This document shows, one piece after another, positions 17,844 through 24,247 of a stretch of DNA of 24,247 nucleotides. Positions within the stretch are counted from its first letter, which is position 1. Each line of letters starts with the position of its first letter. Below the pieces are notes generated by a model. It did not search any database. It saw only the letters and a program-made list of their open reading frames with translations, and was not told the origin of the DNA. The stretch is taken from NCBI GenBank assembly GCA_025716855.1, contig JAIXMQ010000159.1, positions 1 through 24,247 of the forward strand, in the 5' to 3' direction. A program made the position numbers and the translations under genes. The DNA is from Pilaira anomala. Taxonomy: Eukaryota; Mucoromycota; Mucoromycetes; Mucorales; Mucoraceae.

Positions 17844-18559
17844 AAATTAATCAATAAGATGGATGTCCAAGATTTATATGTTCCAAGCCAATTCGTTTAA
17901 GTGTCGGATTCAAATAGAAATACTACTCAAGTTATACATAAACCGATGTTTATACCAAACAAATGAAATGCCCATCATCGTAGTAAGAAGAATAAGAATA
18001 ATAATTACCAAAATCATAGCATTAAGTATCATGTGCCGACACATGAATACCATAATCTTTATATATTACCATCACTAGCATACAGCAATTAAATCAACTA
18101 CATATCACATAAGCAACTCATAGCCGAATTATATAAATATCCCCCATTCTTTATTTATATACACATTATCTTCTATTTATTATACTTTATATACTACTAA
18201 CATCTGAATAACCACAGAGGGTAGAATCCAATTGCTTTTATTGAAAAGTATATTTTTTTTTTTAAACCGTTATATTTATGCGATAAATAATATATTGTAA
18301 ATATATAATTATAATCGATTTATTGATCAATTTTCTTTTTATTTTATGGCAAAATGTCGTCTAATCAAATGTTAGATTTAGTTTGAAATATAACTGCAAA
18401 AACAAAAAAAAATTTCTACTAAATTTCTAGATAAAGTTGGTTTATAAGATTTCTTCGAAAGAAACTATTTAAATTATAATATTAACTGGTACATAGGTTT
18501 TTTAATTTCTTAAATTGAATTCAATTTATATCTTGACTACCCGCTATAAAAAAATTTAG
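17844..18559. other. AT-rich stretch, possible LTR-like segment
   Basis: No convincing gene. Around 18030-18220 there is an LTR-like arrangement: GTGCCGACACATGAATACC, a TATA-like TATATAAATAT at 18133-18143, pyrimidine-rich sequence, and an end near TGAATAACCACA. No second copy, primer site or target duplication supports it, so it is only noted. The remainder is AT-rich. Confidence 0.3.
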
Positions 18560-18614
18560 ATTTAAAATTGAATACATCCTCAAAACCCCGACATTTAAAA
18601 CCCCGACTTACCCT
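18560..18614. repeat. Fold-back element G2, left arm
   Basis: The blocks CCCCGACATTT and CCCCGACTTACCC match the G1 arm read in reverse complement (CTCCGACATTTCAAACACCGACTTCC). The G1 continuation CCTAAAAAGGTAATTTT is found at 23593, after a 4978-bp insertion. This arm is short and eroded; its outer end is not clear. Confidence 0.6.
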
Positions 18615-18650
18615 TGTGATTGTGGGAACCCAACAAGATATGGTAACTAA

Positions 18651-20656
18651 TAGGTAACAAGCAGTTATAATAGAGCTAGTAACATAAATTTTATATCGTT
18701 TTGAAGCTGAATAAATTGCGGTTTTAATGATAGTACGGATGCTTTATAAATTCAATCACTGATGGACCAATTATTTAATTAGTAGCGGATTAATTAATAA
18801 CTCAATGAATATTGATCGTAAAAAAATTTTTAAAGCAGGACTAAAAGCGCGTTTTTGTCAGCTACAATCTCTAAAAAATTTCAGATGTCTGTGACGGTTG
18901 TTTCTTACAGATTACAAGTTAAAATGCCTACATAAATATATAATAACTAAACTTTTCAGAATTTTGTATTCGGCTTAGTGGTTATCATCTGAAACTGGCG
19001 CTATGCTGGTATTGGTTCGATTCCTAGTAAAGTTTTTGTTTTATTTTTTTTTCGTGATTTTTCAAGTAAATTTCGTTTTTTCGTTTCTCTATAACTTTTG
19101 AAAAAAAGCCTTAATCAAAAAAAGGCTTTTAATTTTTTAGACTTATCATAAACGAGTATATTTTGTGTAATTTATAGAGTGATTTACTTAGTAGAAAAAT
19201 TTTTAAAAAAATTAAACGAAAAATAGGAACTAAATAAAGTAGTATGATTTTATCTTGAAATTCAAATAATTGAAAACGTATATTTAAATAAATACTCAAA
19301 TAATACTAAGTCTCTAGTATGTAATTTAACTTTTTTTACTCTTTCTAGAGGTATATCAAGTTTTTCGTTAACATAAATAATGATCCAGTTATTAGCAAAA
19401 ACTAATTTTTGTGAAATTTCAAAAAGATAAACTTTATGAATATTAGCGCTAGAGCTTTAAAAATAGCAACATTTGAAAGAAGAAGAAAAACTAGCTTAGG
19501 CTTATTAAGACTAAAAGAGTAATTTGCCAAAACTTAACCGAGTTTATAGTGTATCAAGATGTAATTGAATATTTAGATTTTCTAATAAAAAGATCACAAT
19601 TTTCAATATGGACTTAATTTATTTTTGAACAAAATGAGTATTATTTGGCCTAACTTTAGACACATTATCATATTGATAGTATAGTTGTTGCATGTTTGGT
19701 ATCAGACTATAAAAATAGAAAACTATTAGTAATTTCGAGTCTTATACTACGTAAATGATGCTTAAATAATATGAAACTAAATAAAAAGATAGAGAAACTA
19801 GTTTAGAGGCGATTTGTATTACTTGTACACAATGTCTTTCTCCAAAAATCGAAAGTAATTACCAAAAACAAGCATTTTTTTTATAAAAAGTCAATTTTAA
19901 ACCTATTTATTTCTTAAAAACTAGGCTTAAATACAAATTCAAATGTAAGATATTACTCTAAACAGCTTTACTTAGCTTGTAGATAGCCACATAATTTAGT
20001 TTTTTCTTTAATTCAACAAGAATATACGAATTATATGCCTAAAGTAAAAATTTATCCATAAATTGAGTGGTTTTACAACAATATGTGCATATCTTTTCAA
20101 CTTTTTCTTAATAAAATTGCATCTCTATAACAAAGATCTGAACTCCTAAAGTTTCGTACATCTAATCTTAAATTTGGTCTCATCATTGACTAAAAAGATA
20201 GACAAAGCTTTAAAATTAATTCAGAGTACTGAATTAGAACTCTGCTCATAGTACAGTACCATAATTAAAAAGTTTGTAGCACTCCTCATCTTTTTTATTA
20301 TGATAGCATTTAAACTAAAAGAATTATAACGTATTGATTTTGTGACTATTTTTCGTAATGGCTTAGGTGAAAACTTTTTATAAAATGTAAGGGGGGTTGG
20401 GAAATATATTCTTTTCTCTTTCTTTCACTTTACATGTAAGTTTTGATTCTATACTTTCTTTATTGACATGGTACATGTACTAATTTGAACTATGTGTACT
20501 TATCTATATGTATTTCCTACTCTTACAACGACTCGCCATTTAATTTACCAACATTTTTGTTAATTCTCTTCATTCATTTGCAGATTTCAAAAGTAATGTA
20601 GATCTTAAAAGCAATTCCAACCATTATAGTTTAAATTAACTTTTACTTTAGTTTCA
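18651..20656. other. Long AT-rich non-coding region inside element J
   Basis: About 2 kb with no convincing gene on either strand. It contains a tRNA-like sequence near 18968-19027, a short hairpin at about 19102-19132 (AAAAGCCTT against AAGGCTTTT), and otherwise dense A/T. Its last part should contain the J promoter; the segment 20390-20640 is slightly less AT-rich, but no site can be assigned. Confidence 0.45.
18968..19027 (+). other. tRNA-like relic with Pol III boxes A and B
   Basis: GGCTTAGTGGTTATCAT fits a D-arm/box A, and GGTTCGATTCC, about 40 nt downstream, fits box B exactly (GGTTCGANTCC). The spacing is right for a tRNA, but no acceptor, anticodon or T stem pairs well, so a working tRNA is unlikely. 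It could be an internal Pol III promoter of a tRNA-derived element or a decayed tRNA. Confidence 0.4.
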
Positions 20657-22541
20657 ATGCCTCCTACTACAAGACAAAGAGCAAATAGAGGTGAAAATTT
20701 AGAAAACAATTTTCCTGTAAGAAGTAGAACTACTAGACCACCAAATGAGCCATCTGCTTATCGAGGTAGGGGTTATCGTAATAGACATCTTCCTGCAGGT
20801 GATAGAAATCAGGAGTATTTACAAGAAGGAATACCTGTAGTTGCTAGAGAGTATGTATTTGTAAAATCTACGACTACTCTATATTAAATTACTAATTCAT
20901 CCTATCTTTTCAGGTACTTACGCGAGATTGGTGCTTTTAATGAGACACGAATTTGTGAGAAAGAAGGCCGTGGTAAAGAAATGGCTATCTTTGAAAGAGC
21001 TGATGCTGGTGGACAATTGTATTTCCACTGTTATAATCGTGCTGTACATGAATATTACAAGAGAACTTGTACCATTGGCTCGTACTTTTACCGCAGAAAA
21101 GTAGCTTTTCACATACAACTTAGTGTGATCAAAGATTACTTTAGACTTGCCAACCAGTCTTCTATTTTGGCTTACCGCCAAGTTTCTCAAGGTGCTTTAA
21201 CTAGTATTACCAGGGATTGTGCTTTGTTGATGTCATTTGATTACACCAGAAGTTTTTTCATTAATAATGTTCGTCTTGGTGATACTCCTGGATGTCACCA
21301 TATCCAAATTGACAATCGAAGTTTGGAAAGCAGAAATACCATCGTGGTCGTCGTGTAGAAGGTGTCTGGGTCTTTGGTTTGGTTGAGGCTATTGAAATTC
21401 CGGGTTTTCCCAACCAATATAAACAAGGAAATGTAATGGTTTGTACTGTTCCCAACAGAACAGCACACACTCTATTACCAATCATTTACCGTTTTTGCAG
21501 ACAAGGTTCGGTCATCCGATCTGATGGCTGGGCAGCTTACAGTAGCCTTCACCCTCGTGATATAGATAACACGGTAGACCATGAAACCTACAGCAATGTA
21601 ATGGCTTATAGATCTGGTGGTTATTTTTTCGTCAGCATCAAGTAGTAAACCATTCAAACTTTTACGTCACTTCTGACAATGTTCTTGGTAACAATACAAT
21701 CGAATCCATCAATACCAATATGATTGAAGGATTGTGGTGCCATCTAAAGGATAAAATACACAAGAGATACTATAATGAGAAGGATCTGCCTGGTAAATTG
21801 ATGGAATATCTCTGGCGTAGAGAAAATAAAAATGAGATCAAGGCTGGTATGGAACGTTGTCTCCGTGAGGTATCTTTTGACGGTACTATTATTGAAAGGC
21901 ATGATGATCTCTATGATGAGGGTATCATTACCAGAGGTCTAGATGGAAATCCTAGGGAAATACAAGAACAGTATGAAGCTCGTGCTACAGCAAGACGGGA
22001 AAGAGATCTAAGAAGATACCGTGCTAGAGCAAATGCACGTCAGTATGCTAGTCGCACAGATTATGAGAGATCTATGCGTGGTAGAGACTATGAGCGTGGT
22101 CTCAATACCGGTGAGTCTTCATCATCAGAAGAAGAGGAAACGATGGTGACGATACAGATTTTTTTTTTCTGACAGTGACGATGATTACGAAGGATTATCA
22201 ACCGAGTTTACTAGCAACTTTGTTATTAATGCTGTTTCTGGTTCTTCTTCTCCTTTAACATCATTAAATAGATCGCCTTCTCCTCTCCCTAGATTATCAA
22301 CCGGCTCTCCTTCTTCTTCTTCTCCTCTTTCTCCTTTTAGAGTACCACAAGTTCTCCTTCTTCTTCTCCTCCTCCTACTGATTCTATAAGTTCCATTCCT
22401 TTAGCTGGTAGTAGCTCAAGTTCTACAGTCATTGGTGAGTCAAGTAGACCTCGTGGTCGACCTCAAGGTAGTAGAGGAAGACCTAAGACTTGTGGTCGTA
22501 AGCGTGGAGTGAACACTACTTCTAGAACAAATCGTAGATAG
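20657..22541 (+). pseudogene. ISXO2/IS1595 (Merlin-like) transposase J with AT-hook tail
   Basis: Exon 1 starts at ATG 20657 (Arg-rich leader); intron 20851-20913; exon 2 from 20914. The N-terminal part has RICEKEGRGKE and FHCYNRAVHEYY, then a helical DNA-binding region. Catalytic domain: HIQIDN (first D), KYHRGRRVEGVWVFGLVE, IRSDGWAAYSSL (second D), VVNHSN and NTNMIEGLWCHLK (E at about 21725). A long basic Arg/Tyr-rich extension follows, then an acidic Ser-rich tail and two AT-hook-like cores (PRGRPQG, RGRPKT; 22450-22490), ending at TAG 22539-22541. Frameshifts: one base lost near 21317-21324, the T6 run at 21624-21629, near 22140, the T10 run at 22159-22168, and near 22340. All DDE residues remain. 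Related to gene I but clearly a different subfamily. Confidence 0.82.
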
Positions 22542-23069
22542 TTTCACTTCTTTTTCTTTCGAATCGATTACTTTTTTTTGTTAGTTACATACTACTTGTA
22601 AACTTTCTTTTTTTTTACTCGCCCTAAATTACTTTATCATCTTATCTATCAACTTATATTTCTTATCAATTTATATCAATAAAATTTATTGATCACTAAA
22701 ACAACTGTATTGAATTTTAACAATAGCTTGATTTATTCGATTATTTCAATACAAAAGGTAGGCGAACTAATTTAAGCTCATTTATCAAAGAATTCAGTAC
22801 CTAAAGTTAAATCAGGTATATACAGTAATTGAAAAATTAAATTACCTATTAATTAACGTTAGTTTTATTTTTTTATCGTTATTTTTCAATGAGATATGAT
22901 TGATATTGTGATGAGCTCTAAGCATAACGTGCTAAAATTTTAATTTTAGGATTAATCGCGGAGTTTTAATTTTATAAATTTAAAATTTACTTTTTTGAAA
23001 AGCTGAGCTCAAACTGTATCTCTGGTAAAAATTTGGTATAACCAACTACATTGTAACCACTACTACTAC
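22542..23069. other. 3' flank of J, AT-rich, no gene
   Basis: AT-rich sequence after the J stop, with ordinary AATAAA-like polyadenylation signals (for example CAATAAAATTTATTG near 22677). CGGAGTTTTAATTTT near 22962 is reminiscent of the G family but too short to assign. Confidence 0.4.
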
Positions 23070-23090
23070 TTAGTTACCATATCTTATTGT

Positions 23091-23378
23091 TTAGCCGAAT
23101 TGGAAATAGCTTTCGAAATAGTATGGAAAAATCGCCAACAATACCATGGTGATACTGAACAACAGCAAAGCTATAAACAAGGTGACAAAGTTCTATTATA
23201 CAACAATCAACTAAGCACAAAGACGAAACCAAGAAAACTCAAATTGGATTGGAATGGTCCGTTTATAATAAAGAACAAGCTATCTGAAACAAGAGTCGAT
23301 TTGGAATCGAGTAACAACAAACAGTATTCAAATGTTCATATCTCAATGATCAAGCCTTATTTTGAACACTCAAATTAA
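23091..23378 (+). pseudogene. Ty3/gypsy polyprotein, integrase C-terminal end
   Basis: An open frame that starts abruptly next to the J right repeat (LAELEIAFEIVWKNRQQYH) and ends at TAA 23376-23378. It contains YKQGDKVLLYNNQ, then LKLDWNGPFIIKNKL and NVHISMIKPY. These form the small beta-barrel region near the end of Ty3/gypsy integrases (GDxVLL, WxGPFxI, HxSxxKPY-type motif). Only about 95 residues are present; the integrase core, reverse transcriptase, protease and gag are missing. No stop within the piece. Confidence 0.8.
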
Positions 23379-23459
23379 ATCAAACAATGTCAAGCTTCCC
23401 ACTGGGTTTAATGCGACTTTAAAATTTTATAATTAGTATATTTATCTATAACTTAACCT

Positions 23460-23468
23460 AAGGGGGAA
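23460..23468 (+). promoter_or_regulatory. Polypurine tract
   Basis: AAGGGGGAA lies directly before the TGTGATG that starts the LTR, the position where the plus-strand primer of reverse transcription forms in LTR retrotransposons. It lies 81 bp after the polyprotein stop. Confidence 0.7.
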
Positions 23469-23592
23469 TGTGATGCTACATGAATTGTGACTACTTTTAT
23501 TTATCTATATAACTATCCATAATCACAACTATAATAAACCTTAGTCTTTATATCTCCTCTATATAATAATATCTAGTTCCGCTAGTTTAACA
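23469..23592 (+). repeat. 3' LTR of the Ty3/gypsy remnant
   Basis: About 124 bp beginning TGTGATGCTACATG and ending AGTTTAACA, with short inverted ends TGT/ACA. The right boundary is set because G-family sequence (CCCTAAAAAGG) resumes at 23593. It contains TATATAA-like sequence near 23571. No matching 5' LTR is in the window. Confidence 0.65.
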
Positions 23593-23761
23593 CCCTAAAA
23601 AGGTAATTTCGATGCTTTTTTAAAATTACCTTTTTAGGAAAGTGCGGGGATTGAAAGCTTCAGGTTTTGAATCGGGGCTTCATCGGAGTGTCCTTTTTTG
23701 GATTTTAAACTCCGAAATTTCCTTTTTGGGAACACCTATGTTTGGCCGGCCACAGATGTAC
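23593..23761. repeat. Fold-back element G2, centre and right arm
   Basis: Inverted match to G1 7397-7565: hairpin centre CCCTAAAAAGGTAATTT/AAAATTACCTTTTTAGG at 23593-23638, then GATTTTAAACTCCGAAATTT, CTTTTTGGGAACACCTATG and the terminus GGCCGGCCACAGATGTAC. Well conserved relative to the left arm at 18560. Confidence 0.8.
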
Positions 23762-23824
23762 TTTTAGCCTGGTAAGGAAGTATGTTTTTATTTATATAAA
23801 TCAAGTGCAAACATAATATATTAG

Positions 23825-24247
23825 GTCAGCTAGGCATTTCAGCCTACACCTTCGATGATTCGAACAGAGCTTTTGCTTCTGTTCGTGTTGGTCTTCGCCG
23901 CATCAGGCCAATCTTTAGACAAGAGGATGATGGTTCCGTCCGTAGAACGGCTGCCAGGATGGTTGAAGAGGATGTAGGAACATCCAATGAGCCTCTCAAG
24001 CTCAAATTCATACTTTACAAGTATGTTTTTGAGAACTGGGAGGACGAAACCAAGGTGAACCCTCGTAGAGTGTTCAAAGCGAATTTTGCCCGCCAGTTGC
24101 TAAATATGTTTGATACTTTGCGTATGTATTTTTTTTTTTTTTCGTAAACAATTTTTATTCGAAACACTAATATATTATTAATTTTTTTTTATAGAACAAC
24201 GTACGATTATTACGGAAGGTCTCCCTGATATTGCCATTTTTGAAGAC
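23825..24247 (+). CDS. Unidentified spliced gene, partial
   Basis: Less AT-rich coding sequence running off the window. The exon begins after acceptor ATATTAG at 23824 (or GGTCAG at 23829) and ends at 24121. An intron at 24122-24194 (GTATGT...TATAG) contains a long T run. The next exon starts at 24195 and is open to the edge. The frame gives FASVRVGLRRIRPIFRQEDD, RRTAARMVEEDVGTS, FILYKYVFENWEDE and RRVFKANFARQLLNMFDTL, then EGLPDIAIFED. It is Arg-rich with alternating acidic clusters. I do not recognise the family. No stops are seen, so it may be a working gene. An earlier exon would have to lie across the fold-back element G2 or be missing. Confidence 0.6.

Larger units (their letters stand above)
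18635..23085 (+). mobile_element. ISXO2/Merlin-like transposon J (boundaries tentative)
   Basis: AAGATATGGTAACTAA at 18635-18650 recurs in perfect inverted form at 23070-23085, and weaker similarity continues inward for 30 to 40 bp on both sides. The pair brackets the J transposase gene with about 2 kb of AT-rich non-coding DNA upstream and 0.5 kb downstream. The 8-9 bp target duplication expected of Merlin-type elements is not visible. At 4.45 kb it would be large for the family. Confidence 0.5.
18615..23592. mobile_element. 4978-bp composite insertion at the centre of G2 (LTR-type ends)
   Basis: It begins TGTGATTG and ends TTTAACA, with CCCT repeated immediately outside (18611-18614 and 23593-23596; ACCCT if one base is shared). 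This is what an LTR retrotransposon insertion leaves. The right end has a polypurine tract and LTR and the end of a Ty3/gypsy polyprotein. The left end shares only TGTGAT with the LTR, and no 5' LTR, gag, protease or reverse transcriptase is present. Most of the interior is element J, so the retrotransposon seems to have lost nearly all of its body. Confidence 0.55.

Noticed and set aside
18030..18220. Solo LTR
   Set aside because: A TATA-like box and TG-like start are visible, but there is no second copy, terminal inverted dinucleotide with confidence, or target duplication.
18580..18613. Telomere-like CCCCGAC/ACCCT repeats
   Set aside because: There are only two imperfect units, and they are explained as an arm of fold-back element G.
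7397..23761. One giant 16.4-kb transposon bounded by G1 and G2
   Set aside because: Each G copy is itself a palindrome with both arms and a centre, so they read as two separate fold-back elements; no matching target duplication beyond the shared GTAC was found.

Overview
The window looks like a repeat-dense, AT-rich stretch of a fungal nuclear genome, probably an early-diverging lineage (Mucoromycota is my best guess from the mix of elements; this is inference, not proof). It has short GT-AG introns (about 40 to 115 nt), no operons or bacterial ribosome sites, and almost every protein that can be recognised is a transposable-element protein. Most are broken. The main interest is the order in which elements landed in one another, because several insertions can be undone on paper to the base.

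Layout. 1-438: right end of a Tc1-like element (A) that sits at a TA inside a larger element (C', 439-719). 722-1610: AT-rich, no gene. 1620-2787 (-): relic of a Helitron N-terminal region. 2816-3409: 594-bp non-autonomous element (B) of the same family as C. 3715-3888: start of an unidentified gene, cut by a 3484-bp PIF/Harbinger element (F, 3889-7372, 3-bp duplication AAT) carrying a Myb/MADF-like gene and a convergent DDE transposase gene. The reading frame resumes after F and runs into a 271-bp fold-back element (G1, 7397-7667). 7791-9493 (-): four-exon ISXO2/IS1595 (Merlin-like) transposase pseudogene (I).

9781-14011: a tRNA-like relic, repeat E (copy 1), then a 375-codon coiled-coil ORF resembling ORF1 of a non-LTR retrotransposon. 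That ORF is interrupted by a complete, apparently intact Tc1-type transposon (D, 11543-13246) with near-perfect 97-bp terminal repeats. 13895-17843: repeat E copy 2, split at a TA by element C (14012-17465). C carries a five-piece DDE transposase gene, itself split at a TA by a 126-bp MITE (H, 15922-16047).

18560-23761: a second fold-back element G (G2), split at its centre by a 4978-bp block that begins TG, ends CA and is flanked by CCCT. The block holds a second ISXO2-like gene (J, 20657-22541) bounded by 16-bp inverted repeats, then the 3' end of a Ty3/gypsy polyprotein, a polypurine tract and a short LTR. 23825-24247: part of an unidentified, spliced gene running off the window.

How the parts relate. 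The apparent insertion order is E before C before H; ORF1-like before D; gene fragment before F and G1; G2 before the LTR/J block. Decay is by homopolymer frameshifts and by in-frame stops that are each one C-to-T step from Gln or Arg. D is the youngest-looking element. I saw no CRISPR, rRNA, intact tRNA or bacterial-type features.
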